Both the position numbers and the translations under genes were made by a program. From NCBI RefSeq assembly GCF_036588685.1, contig NC_086376.1:11299911-11363910 (forward strand): a stretch of 64,000 nucleotides of DNA, in the 5' to 3' direction. A model generated the notes under the pieces. The model was not told where the DNA came from and searched no databases. It saw nothing but the letters and a program-made list of their open reading frames with translations. Below, in pieces: positions 43,915-54,249 of the stretch. The first letter of the stretch is position 1, and the number at the start of each line of letters is the position of its first letter. This stretch comes from Mytilus trossulus (taxonomy: Eukaryota; Mollusca; Bivalvia; Mytilida; Mytilidae).

Positions 43915-45485
43915 CAACAAGTTTTGAGTTCATGCTTTTATCAATTTTTTATGGGAGGGATGCTAATATTTTTGATCACATTTATTTATCAAAATTCGTT
44001 GGGAAGAATTTTAAATTGTATTCCTTAAGATCTCGTTCATTTTTGTAGTATAAAACAGGTCACACTATCACGGTATAGGTTTTGCTCGATGTTAAACATA
44101 AATAGACAGACATCTCGTAATTTGTATTGTGCTTGTATCCAATTGTTTACAATAACTGTCTTTTGATGAGGTAAATATGTGGTTAATCGACATTTTTATA
44201 CTGGTATTAACTGATGTCAACAGTAATTTAAAACACATATTTACCGAGACAAAAGAGAGCAATTGTTTTGTTCCATATTCTAAGAACCAACAATGTTGTC
44301 AATGACAATTATTGTCTAAATCTAAATCAAGTGTACATAAAATTTGTCTTCATAGCGTTGTATATAAAAGCACGAGACTTTTAGAGCATTGAATATCCTT
44401 TTTTTCAAGTACACCAAACTTTTGGTCAAAACATTATATGATATGTTGTTTTTTACAGGTAAATATGCTGTTCAAAATCTAAGTAATATAGAAAACCTTA
44501 ATTAATATAAAAATGGAATAAAAATGTTTATGCTTTTGTTTATTTGTTACTTTTATTCTTTTTAAGTACTTGAATAACTACACGCTATTTAGAATTCGTT
44601 AGCAAGTTGTGCTTGAAAAGCTGCGAGATTCAGCAAAGGGGAATGGAAAGTATTTGCATTTTTAATGTATTTTTTGTCATTTGGTAGTCATAAAACTGTT
44701 TAAAATAGTATAATGGTTTGGGAAAAACTTTTTCCAAAACAAGTAACCTCTCTAGTTTCATCAAGAGAAATACAGAACATATAAGTATATGCAATATAAT
44801 ATAGGTCAAGTATGTTCATATGTCATAATTGGAATGACATAACACCTACGTTAGTCCCTTTCGTAAAATTTTAATGACAGAAAAAATCTTTATAATTTAG
44901 GTTAAAAAGCCCACCAAGAAAATATTGCAAGGACATTTTTATTATACAAGTGTTGTCAATAGTGTGTAAATATTATAGTGAAATTAATTATACATTCATT
45001 TTTCACAGTCTATTTGGTAGACCGTCAGTCATTGCCACAAGAGTAGGTAGTTATAGTTAAACAATTCCTATGTGGATCTCTTTACAGTTTACCTTCATGA
45101 AAGTTGTGAAATCTAGTGTATGTACCATTAGTTCTTGAATTGAGATGGTCCTAAAATTCTATTAAATATGCTCATTGAAATTTTATTAGAGGAATCATAG
45201 AAATATATAAAGAACCCATGTGAACTAAAATTTAGTCCATCCGGCACAATGACAAAGCATGCATGTTTTACCTAACCACATTCTTTGCTTGCCTGTACCA
45301 AGTCAGGAACCTTTAATCGAGTGGTTATCGAGTGTTGCTTTCTGTCGTATTTGTTTTCAAAATAATTAGTTATAGCATTTGACCTTCAGCCATTGATTTT
45401 CTGTTTTGAATTGTTTTTCAACTGTGTCATCCTGACGTTATTTATAGCTTACTATACGGTATATATTTTATTCAATATTGTTAAC
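43915..45485. other. AT-rich intergenic DNA
   Basis: 'tgcctgtaccaagtcaggaa' near 45290 may be the start of a decayed R6-like copy. Otherwise nothing was recognised. Confidence 0.35.
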
Positions 45486-45487
45486 AT

Positions 45488-45540
45488 CGCGTTGATCTCT
45501 GTTTTTGACTGTCCCTTTGGTATCTTTCGTCCCTCTTTGA
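45488..45540 (+). repeat. R5 terminal fragment
   Basis: 'ttgactgtccctttggtatc' followed by 'tttcgtccctcttt' is the R5 3' end. Confidence 0.6.
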
Positions 45541-45544
45541 TATG

Positions 45545-46220
45545 GTATTTCGAGTAGAAGAAGACCTCATAAGATAACATTGCTAGTAACTACTACAATA
45601 ATAGATTGAGCAACACGACAAATAGGGATTTAACAACAATAACAAGGATAAACTCATGTTGGGGCTTCTAGTGAGTGCGTAGTACCTGCTCCACTTGTGT
45701 TTTGCCATACATGCTCTTATTTCAACTTTAAATATAAAAACAGAATGGACGTTTTGCATAATTTTTCAATATTTGGACTACTAGATGTTAATTTTATTCC
45801 AAACTTTGATCAACAGTTGAAAAATAGTTTTAACATTTGATATTTAGATATATGAAAAGAAATTGAAGAGTTATAACTGTTTTAACTATTTGTTCCAGTG
45901 TTATTCTTTCACACCCACCAGTGATTCTGAAATATTAATTGTGTTCATTGTTGAAGGGCGTTCGGTGGCCTGGTATTGTATACATCTTTATCATTAAGTA
46001 CTTGTTGGATAGTTTCTCAACGGCAGTTATGCCATATATCCGTTATTTTTAAACTGACATTTATGATACAAGGCCCTGTATATCTTTTCAATAAATCTTC
46101 TCCGGTTGGATAATTTATAACAACAACTATAATTGACACTAATCAAATCTAACGATTATCATCACGTGTTTGTATCTATAGTGAGAGATGTATATGTTAT
46201 TTTCAGACACCAACATTATG
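45545..46220. other. Intergenic DNA, nothing recognised
   Basis: No gene or repeat signal identified. Confidence 0.35.
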
Positions 46221-46224
46221 GTCT

Positions 46225-46490
46225 CATCCGCAAGGTTCAACCCACCATTTTTTCTTAATATGTCCTGTACCATGTCAGGAATATTACAGTTGTTATCTTA
46301 TAGTTCCTTTCTATGTATACTACATTTTCGTTTGTCTTTTGTTGCACTTTAGTGTTTCTGTTGTTTTGTTGTTTACCTCATATAGTTGATGTGTTTCCTT
46401 CGGTTTTAGTTTGTAACCCGGGTTTGTTTTCTCTCAATCGATTTATGACTTTGAACAGCGGTTTACTACTGTTGCTTATATTCATCTTTA
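46225..46490 (+). repeat. R2 dispersed repeat, near full length
   Basis: 'tcctgtaccatgtcaggaat', 'agttgatgtgtttccttcgg', 'gtttgtaacccgggtttgtt', 'cgatttatgactttgaacag', 'cggtttactactgttgc'. This is the best plus-oriented R2 copy. Confidence 0.85.
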
Positions 46491-46494
46491 TAAT

Positions 46495-47765
46495 TAACGA
46501 ATAAGATCCCTATTGTGATATTTTCAACTGAATTCATATGCTGTGTCCTTTTGAATGTTGACAGACCTCTCGAAAACATGTTCATTGGTGGTAGTCTTTT
46601 TTTAATTTTTCAATTATTCAAATTAAGACAAGGACAATTTATTACCAGTTACTCGTTGATTTTGACACAATATTCTCGTGACTATAATTCCATGGACAAT
46701 TCTCTGGCATATTCATTTTTGAATGTGTACGATAGAACTGATTTATGGACAGTAAATTCATCGATGAATATTACCAATGCAAGAACCGAACATAGCATGT
46801 GTACCTAGACGTTCCAAATACATGGTACTAATTGTTCTTCAATATGTACATACAAGTACCTGCATAAGCCGAACGTTCGACATAGACATTTTTTAGTTTA
46901 AAGGGAAAAAAAGAATACAAACTCATCAAATTCCTAATGCTTAACATGTTCATTCTTTTAAGTTATATACTAAATGACCTATGATAACTTGTTCGATTAT
47001 CAGACAACCATGCATAATCCTAAACTCAGTGGTAGAGAAAAGACATTATTTTTTTTATTTTTTTATTCGTATATGTCGCTAGTTTCTAAAATAAATATAA
47101 AGATTGAAGTATACCTATGTTTATCTAATTCCTAAGTCCAGTTATATACAGAAACACATTTCGAGCGAAAGGAATCGGAATAAAACTGGTCGATATTAGA
47201 TTAATATGCACTCGATTCCAAAGGCTTGAGGAACAAAACTTACATTCAACAAGAGCATATATATTTGTCAAACGTAATAACAGAAGACATTGTATCTTAT
47301 TCTAAGCAAAACTAATATATATTTTGGGCTAGATCTGTCCACACAGCAAAACGACAAACAAATATGAAGCACATTTACATTCCTATGCGAGCTTCGTATT
47401 CACTCTTGTTTATAATATTTTAATTACATAATAGAAATAAAATAAACACGAAAGGTTCGTGAATTGATATTCATGTCCCAGATTTAGGACTTTTTTACAG
47501 TCTATTTTCAATGGAAGTGTTTAACAATATTTTAAGACTGTTCAAAACTCATTATGGAACATTTTGACTGATCCATTTAATAGCGAGTCATTGAATTATA
47601 GAATTCCACTGGAACAGGAACAAAGTTTCTGTTAATAACTTGTTTGTGTTTTAGAACTACAAGGGTGATTGGCAGATGTGGTATATCAGAATAAGTTTTA
47701 AAATCAGGGGGCAATTAAGGGTTTACAAGTATGTGTATATAGTAGTTTGCTCGAAATAAGGTTTA
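46495..47765. other. Intergenic DNA downstream of the secreted-protein gene
   Basis: A 97-codon plus-strand frame (46515-46808) has no recognisable domain, signal or splice context. Nothing else was identified. Confidence 0.35.
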
Positions 47766-47771
47766 ACTATT

Positions 47772-47777
47772 TTTATT
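47772..47777 (-). terminator. Candidate polyadenylation signal AATAAA (secreted-protein gene)
   Basis: It reads AATAAA on the minus strand, about 95 bases past the stop codon at 47872-47874, a normal distance for a short 3' UTR. Confidence 0.5.
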
Positions 47778-47871
47778 ATATATTTCTATCCTCTTATCAC
47801 CCCTTTTGTTGTAAACACACTAATTGTAGCAGTTCTGGAATTTCATGAAGATTTTGTAATGCTATGTATGT

Positions 47872-48398
47872 CTATCCTCTGTAGCCTTTCCAATCACCCA
47901 TCAGATAAATTACAAAGTCGTCATTAATGCCGTTTCCCTTTAATTGCCCCGAAAATTGGGCATTGTTCATAAAACTTTTGTGTCTTCTCGTAGCAAAGTC
48001 TGAATAAAATTGTTTATCATTTGCATATGAATTTTCATGTGGCGCGTTGTATGTATTTTCGAACTGCTTCTTTTCATATGTCGACGGAAAAGGAGAGGCA
48101 TCCCTTAATCTTAGAGATCTGGTATAATCTTGTGGATATGGTCGATAAGTTGGTCTCTGATGGTCGAAATGATTTATAATCTTTTTGTGTACACCAGAAA
48201 TAGGATCGAAAAACTCATAAAACGAAGGAGGTGTCGTTGGAATCATATTGTATCTAGGGGCGAACGATGGATCCTGGTGATAGGTTTGACCGTAATCGGG
48301 TCCATAATCCGGATGGATGTCAAGAGGTGGTGGCTGGCGAAATGGTGGACGTCTATAATCATTTATGTTTCTTGATATCCATCTACTTGCTTCAGAAC
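47872..48398 (-). CDS. Secreted-protein gene exon 3: whole mature protein
   Basis: It starts with the split codon G27 then SEASRWISRNINDYRRPPFR, and ends DDFVIYLMGDWKGYRG-stop. The acceptor is ttgtgtattttaaag. An unspliced reading would begin 25 codons upstream, with a fortuitous MKYLLFFSLFKYVLI that imitates a signal peptide. That reading runs through the acceptor and is less likely than the spliced one, but cannot be excluded. Confidence 0.8.
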
Positions 48399-51300
48399 CT
48401 TTAAAATACACAACACAACATGAAGTATTAATTAACACATATTTGAATAAAGAAAAGAACAATAAATATTTCAAGTCAACATGTCCATTTGTTTCTATGT
48501 GTCTAACATCTATGTCTTGATGATTTTATAAAATATGACAGATCACAGACTATATATGAAAACACTTCATCAAAGATACCAGGCATATAATTTATATAAC
48601 AGACGCGCGTTTCATTTATGATAGAAATTCATAGACTAATCTTTGACATCGACGCTCTAATCACAAAAGTTAACAGTCCAAATAAAGTAAGAAGATGAAG
48701 AGCATTGAGAGTAAAAAATTCCGAAAGATTTGCCAAATATTGTAAGCAAGTGCTAGGTCTGTTTCTGGGGTAGAAAATTCTACGTATTTCTAACAAAACG
48801 AGATTTTATGATTATGTAATTCAGATTATCATTCAATGATAATTTATGTCATAACAGAACAGCAGACTATTGCATGGATATATTTCATTTAAGGCATCGA
48901 GAACAATATTTTAATCAGAAAACTGGTAGCAGTTTTTCTTACCTAGGCCGTATTTGGCACAACTTTTTTAAAGTTTGGGTCCTCGCTGCTTTTTAACTTT
49001 ATTCTTGTTTGGCTTTCAAACTATTTTGATCTGAGCGTTACTGATGGGTCTTATGTAGACGAAACGCGAATCTGGCGTATCAAATTATCAGCTTGATACC
49101 TTTGATAACGACTTGATGTAAACTGACATAATATCATATAACAACAAACATAATAGATTGTTAGTAGACACATGTTAGCAGCTAACTAGACAATATATCA
49201 TATTTGATAGAGTGGATTGACCGGAATAAAGGACAGATCCTTATCAAAACATATGGTTAACTTATTTGTTATATTGCCCAGGAATAAAAGTACCACTAAC
49301 CGGCTTTTAGACCTTTTTGACTTTTTGGATTCGAGTGTCACTGATGAGTCTTTTGAAGACGAAACACGCGAGTCTGGTGTAAATACAAAATTCAATTCTG
49401 GTTTCTTTGATGAGTTTATTCTGAACGGGGACTTTAAAAGCATTAAAGTATGAACAAAACTGGAATTCACAATATACTATAGAGCCAAAACTTTTTATTT
49501 TATTTCTGTAAAAAGTCTGAAGTGAAATGTAAAAAATGTAGCCCCACTTGGTCTTTGCCTATATAGAATGATATATTTCTGTGTATCACATCAAGGCTTG
49601 TTTACATATAAAAAATACCTGTACAAAGTATGGATTATTACAGTTGTTATCCATTCGTATGATGTGTTTGAGCTTTTGTTTTTTTTGCCATTTGATTAGG
49701 GACTTTTCGTTCGGAATTTTCCTCTGAGTTCTGTATTTTTTGTTATTTTAGCTTTAACTGTTGTTCACTGAACTATATTTAGTCAAATCTAAATCTTTTT
49801 TAACTATTTGTCTTTGGCAGAATTTCGGGTTCATTTACTATCTAAACAAACATTCTGTAAGTTAAGGATCTAATGATAGAAACAATTTTAAACGAAACAA
49901 GCTCCTTTTTTCAAAAACAAACACACACAGAAACTCAGTGTAGATACAAGTTTTTACGCCAGTCGCGCATTTCATTTTACTCAAATAAAAATATAAAAAA
50001 AACGGCAAAATAATACAGCTAAGATATTCTATTCTTAGGGTAGCAAATAATTTATTTTTTTGGTAACAGTTAATTACTAGTAATGACCAAATCAATAATA
50101 AATAATGATAATTCAGAATAGACGACTACAGAAAGTGGTCAAAATATTTTGGATAATTGATTTGGTATGTTTTGTCATTATTTATAAAAATGACGCGTAT
50201 TGCTGCCTGTTTGGAAACCCAATAACCACAGACAAAGGGGTCTATGAATTTATTATATTTTAATCAAGTAAATAATTTAACCAAAGCTTCGATTTATCAT
50301 GTCCCTTCTATTTAATAAATATTTTGCAGTAATTAGTATATGTTAGTCATAGCTCATTTATAAATCAAACCATAATGAGATGAGTAAGTCATTCTAAAAG
50401 GCTATGTAGCTGTCTGTCTGTAAATTAACACGTATGCTATAGCCAGTGTTTTACACTTCATAAAGTTGATTGAATGTGTAAGGTGCAATACTCATACTTT
50501 CGTTTGGGATAAATCCTTTGCTGACTCTGCAAAATCAAATTTATATAAGATCAAGAATAGCGCTTGTATACTTTTTATCTATGTTAACTTCAGTCTGTAG
50601 ATCAATGATTGACTCGGTGTCAATAATTATAACTCTATTGAACTTACCTTGAGCCACAAAAATGAGAAACGAACTAAGGAATGTCAGCCAATAAGACAGA
50701 ACAACCTGGAAAAAAATATAATTATTAAAAACAAATTGTTTGGTTTTATTCACCTGTGTACATTATTTTTCTTTGGCGGTATTTTGAACTATGCTTTGGT
50801 TCACAACTTGTCTTTCTGATATTCTGTAACATCTAACCCCCTTGTTTAATAACTTTGTATTTACATTGTGTCATAGATCAAATTCATTCGTTCAGTGTAT
50901 GTTCACTTGATTTGTTTATATGTCTTTTGACTGAGTTAAGCCATTTCAAGAGACATTTTATAGTGAGTATTTTTTATGTTGCAGTATTGTTTCAGGTTGG
51001 GTGGAGGTGGGAGCCTATATAAACGTCTAATGCACCTGTCCTAAGTTTGGAACCTGATATTAAGTGGTTGTCGTTGGTTGATGTGGTTCATAAGTGTTTT
51101 TCGTTAGTAGTATTTTAAAAAAAGATAAGAACGATATTCATGTTTTAAGGGTTTTACACTAGCAATTTGTAGAGCCCTTTATATAAATACCTTTCTGTTC
51201 AATGTGAGCCAAGGCTCCTAATTGAAGGCCGTAATTTGACCTATAGTGGTTTACTTTTCCAAGATGGGACTTGGATGGAAAGTTGTCTCATTGGCACTCA

Positions 51301-53025
51301 TACCAAACCTTATGCTTAATTTTTGATACTCATGGCAGGATAAGTGAATCTAAATAGTTTAATTTCCGTTTAAGAAGATGATATTGGTTGTAATGAGACA
51401 AAAATATCTAAAAAGATATGAAAATATTTTTATCTTGGGAATTTGGACGTTTAATTATATATACATTTTTGTATAGAGATCAAATAAACAAGATATTTTG
51501 TAATTGATATAATGACAGATATTATGATCAAGTATAAACAATATATCAGAACTAAAATAAATAAAACAACATATCCTTATTTTTGTCAATTTGATTGCTA
51601 CCAGCAACTTCTATTCACTTTGGGGTTAACGCAGATTATGCATGTCAAAAAGATTTGACTTCTACAAACAAATGAAACTTATCGTGATAAAATAATTTTG
51701 AATTTTTCGAAGCACCTGATATCACCCTCGGGTTTTGGTGGGGTTCGAGTTGTTCAGTCTTTTTTATATTAATTTTTCTTAACTGTTGCTTTTTTTTCGT
51801 CGTTTTTGTTACGTCAAGTCAATGTCAATACCGATTTATGAATTAGATATCCCTTTGGTGACTAACACCTCTTTTGGAGAACATGTAAACATACGAAAAA
51901 AATCTCTTCGTTTCTTTCTTCGTGCTTGTTAACTTAACATTGTTTAAAATTTTATGTTGAATTACAGGCAATCATTTGTTGATAGTGACAACAGGAAACA
52001 TACAAAGCAAGGAAACTCATGTCAATAAAAAATTAGGATGTTGATAGATTAATTAGAAAACTATATTCAACTGATAACTTCCAATATATATATATGTGTA
52101 GTTACGTTCGCCCATACATCTTACTCTGAATTGGCCTCTGTGAAACCTTCATGTCAAATATTTTAATAAAAAAACCAGCATATTTGAATGTCTAAATTTG
52201 GGCGAGGGTGTTTTGAATTTTATTTATATATATAACTATTTTGGTCAATATTCTCTCTTTAATTTGTTTTCATTATTTTTCACTTATATGTTAGCACGCC
52301 ATCATTTACTATTCTACAACCTCATCTGCATCTTCATGATAATATTTGTCTGTCGTTGATATTATTACTTTTCTTTAAAATTGTTAATATAACCTTTTAT
52401 AAATGTATGTTAAGATTTCAAAGTGTAACTAGATTGTTAATTAACTTACCTTAATAAATGTATTATATTCATGACATGTTACAAAAAATCTAATATTTTC
52501 GATAAACATGGTTACCGTGCATACATATAACTTTCGTCAGGTTTGCTCAATTATTGCGTTTGGAAAGCTGGAAACGTCTCAAAGCATGTTTAAACCTTAA
52601 CAATGATAACCTTGACTTGAAGCTTTTAAAGTTCCCAAAACAGAACGACCACGACCTCTATTTTAGGTATCTAATTACCAAGTAATAAAATAACAGTGAA
52701 TTAAAAAAAACCAAGTAAATCCTTGGTATTCTAATCAATGGCTTTTTGTTTTACAGGCGCATGTTCTATTCTTATCTAATAAATTGAACAAAACAAAGCT
52801 ATACATAAGATTTCAAACATAAAATTGCATTAACCTTCTTCATTCTGTAATGTTTTGTTGCACTTTAATATGAATTAGCATGTAACATTTTATTATTCAG
52901 TATGATGATAATTGATACTTATACTTTTATAGATACAATTTTTAAAAGTTAACATTGAAGCGTTAAAATCTGTTTTAATGTATTTGCTGAAAATGTATAC
53001 TTACGTCCATTGAAACGGAGTTCAT
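47872..53025 (-). CDS. Secreted tyrosine- and proline-rich protein, family unknown
   Basis: Three minus-strand exons (53025-53005, 50705-50648, 48398-47872) join to 606 nt, or 201 residues plus stop. Intron phases are 0 and 1 and all ends are GT/AG. Residues 1-26 (MNSVSMDVVLSYWLTFLSSF, then LIFVAQ) form a clear signal peptide split over two exons. The mature chain of about 175 residues has no cysteine, 15 tyrosines and 19 prolines, with clusters such as RRPPFRQPPPLD and HPDYGPDYGQTY in the first half and an N/D/G-rich end (GINDDFVIYLMGDWKGYRG). No transmembrane segment or known domain is visible. This composition suits an extracellular structural or matrix protein, for example of shell, byssus or cuticle, but that is inference. 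The three-exon model rests on consistent phases and on the signal peptide appearing only after splicing. I do not recognise a family. Confidence 0.75.
48568..48790 (-). repeat. R1 dispersed repeat in secreted-protein gene intron 2
   Basis: 'aagataccaggcatataatt', 'aacagacgcgcgtttcattt', 'gaagatgaagagcattgaga' and 'aaagatttgccaaatattgt' are present; the middle has about 20 extra bases. Confidence 0.85.
48925..49118 (+). repeat. R1 dispersed repeat in secreted-protein gene intron 2
   Basis: 'taggccgtatttggcacaac', 'gagcgttactgatgggtctt' and 'gtagacgaaacgcgaatctg' are present. It faces the previous copy, so the two form an inverted pair within 600 bp. Confidence 0.85.
49290..49430 (+). repeat. 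R1 dispersed repeat, 3' half
   Basis: 'ggattcgagtgtcactgatg', 'gaagacgaaacacgcgagtc' and 'tttctttgatgagtttattc' are present. Open frames on both strands here are translated repeat. Confidence 0.8.
49630..49765 (+). repeat. R4 dispersed repeat in secreted-protein gene intron 2
   Basis: 'ttgttatccattcgtatgat', 'gtgtttgagcttttgttttt' and 'gggacttttcgttcggaatt' follow R4 order. Confidence 0.7.
49940..50062 (-). repeat. R1 dispersed repeat, degenerate
   Basis: 'gatacaagtttttacgccag', 'tcgcgcatttcattttactc', 'aatacagctaagatattcta' keep R1 order; the segment between core and tail is shortened. Confidence 0.65.
50648..50705 (-). CDS. Secreted-protein gene exon 2: signal-peptide core
   Basis: This 58-bp exon encodes VVLSYWLTFLSSFLIFVAQ plus one base. 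It is bounded by a T-rich acceptor (tatattttttttccag) and a consensus donor (CAAG|GTAAGT). The hydrophobic stretch and terminal AxG-type end fit a signal-peptide core and cleavage region. Confidence 0.8.
51030..51320 (+). repeat. R6 dispersed repeat, near full length
   Basis: 'ttggaacctgatattaagtg', 'gttgatgtggttcataagtg', 'agggttttacactagcaatt', 'gtgagccaaggctcctaatt', 'aatttgacctatagtggttt' and 'agttgtctcattggcactca' give the whole family in order. Confidence 0.8.
51705..51870 (+). repeat. R5 dispersed repeat, degenerate
   Basis: 'gaagcacctgatatcaccct', 'ggtggggttcgagttgttca' and 'gatatccctttggtgac' match R5 landmarks. Confidence 0.65.
53005..53025 (-). CDS. Secreted-protein gene exon 1: start codon
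   Basis: The 21-bp coding part (MNSVSMD) ends in phase 0 at the consensus donor GTAAGTATAC. It supplies the only ATG that joins in frame to the signal-peptide exon; M6 within it is an alternative start. Because it is so short, this exon is the least certain of the three. Confidence 0.6.
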
Positions 53026-53083
53026 TTTATTCCAAATAGATTAAATTTATTAATCAAATAAATTAAATAATAAAACAAAGCTT

Positions 53084-53089
53084 CTTATA
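53084..53089 (-). promoter_or_regulatory. Possible TATA element
   Basis: ATATAAG on the minus strand lies about 60 bases before the ATG at 53025. In such AT-rich DNA this may be chance. Confidence 0.2.
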
Positions 53090-53439
53090 TGTGGTTAAGC
53101 TATAAATGAGATTTCCAACAGATTGCAATGGTTCTCATTGGCCATGAACATGATATTATATTGACATTTACGAGGTTTAAAATTAAAATAATCAGAGAGA
53201 ACGATGATTGATTTCCGTGGTCATAACTGTTATCTGTAATAATGTATCGTTTTTAAAACATATTAAACTTCATGATGAAGTTAAGGTTTCCGCTCTAAAT
53301 CACGTTTTTCAAATCTTTTTTATTATAAGTTTTATTTTGAATAATAATTTGACTTTGGTGTGGTAAATGATACATAATAAATATATTGCAGCATAAAAAA
53401 GGGAACCCAGAAAAACTATCACAACACAGTTTTTATTCT

Positions 53440-53765
53440 CCGATGGTAGCACCAGTCCAGTAGACAGCACTTCTGTGTTGACATGAATTATCATTGATGT
53501 GGTCATAATAATAAAGTAGCTGTTCCCAAAACTTTAATTTTTTTTAAATACTAAAGTTTTTCTATCTCAAGAACAAATTACCTTAGCTATATTTGGCAAA
53601 AATTATTATGATTTTTTTTATCCAAAATACTCTCACACTTCGTACTTTATTTGGTCGTTTTAACACTCGATTCAAGCGTCACTCATGAATCTTTTGTAAA
53701 TGAAACGCGTGGTCTGGCGCAAGTATAAAATTTCAATCCTTGTATTTGTGATAAGGTTATTGACT
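53440..53765 (+). repeat. R1 dispersed repeat with head region, full length
   Basis: The head ('gatggtagcaccagtccagt', 'agacagcacttctgtgttga', 'catgaattatcattgatgtg') continues into 'aacaaattaccttagctata', 'aagcgtcactcatgaatctt' and a diverged core (aaatgaaacgcgtggtctgg). It defines the full R1 length of about 320 bp. Confidence 0.85.
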
Positions 53766-53769
53766 ACGT

Positions 53770-54115
53770 TGTATGTTCCAACTCACTCACGATTGACTTT
53801 ATAATTTTGCTATTTCTTTTAGGCCTGTTTTTGGTCATATAACACCCAACGTTTCTACGAGTTTATACATCCCTTGCTTTGAAATGTTTTATTCTATCTT
53901 TTCTTGTGAAGGTAAATCAAGTGCTAAATTTAATCTTATAATGCCTATCGAATTCAGATATGGTAAATTTCGGTATCACCGGGGATATAATACAAACTAA
54001 ATGAACTTTAAAGAATTTTTTTTTTAAAGAAAAGCTTGTCCTAAAGGTATTTTTTTTTATTATTATAAATTCATGATTCAAACACCAAAGAAGACCAAGC
54101 AGTAGATTATAATAA
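53770..54115. other. Intergenic DNA, nothing recognised
   Basis: No gene or repeat signal identified. Confidence 0.35.
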
Positions 54116-54119
54116 TCAT

Positions 54120-54245
54120 AACTGTTGTTATGGCTGTACCAAGTCAGGAGTATGACAGTTGTGTTCCATTCGTTTGATGTATTTGAGGATTGATTTTGCA
54201 AATTGATTAAGGACTTTCTTTTTCGGTTTTATTATTTTACTATTT
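54120..54245 (+). repeat. R4 dispersed repeat copy
   Basis: 'ctgtaccaagtcaggagtat', 'gttgtgttccattcgtttga' and 'ttgattaaggactttctttt' follow R4 order. Confidence 0.7.
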
Positions 54246-54249
54246 TGTT

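Larger units (their letters stand above)
50710..53004 (-). other. Secreted-protein gene intron 1
   Basis: The 2.3-kb phase-0 intron contains a near-complete R6 copy and an R5 copy, both on the opposite strand. The rest is AT-rich. Confidence 0.65.

Noticed and set aside
46515-46808. 97-codon plus-strand frame
   Set aside because: No recognisable family, no signal peptide or splice context, and it follows an R2 repeat directly.
48399-48474. Alternative start of the secreted protein with MKYLLFFSLFKYVLINTS as signal
   Set aside because: This part reads through a good splice acceptor. The spliced model gives a better signal peptide from two upstream exons in matching phase. It is kept only as an alternative.
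49198-49470. Overlapping open frames on both strands (about 80-90 codons)
   Set aside because: Both are translations of an R1 repeat copy.
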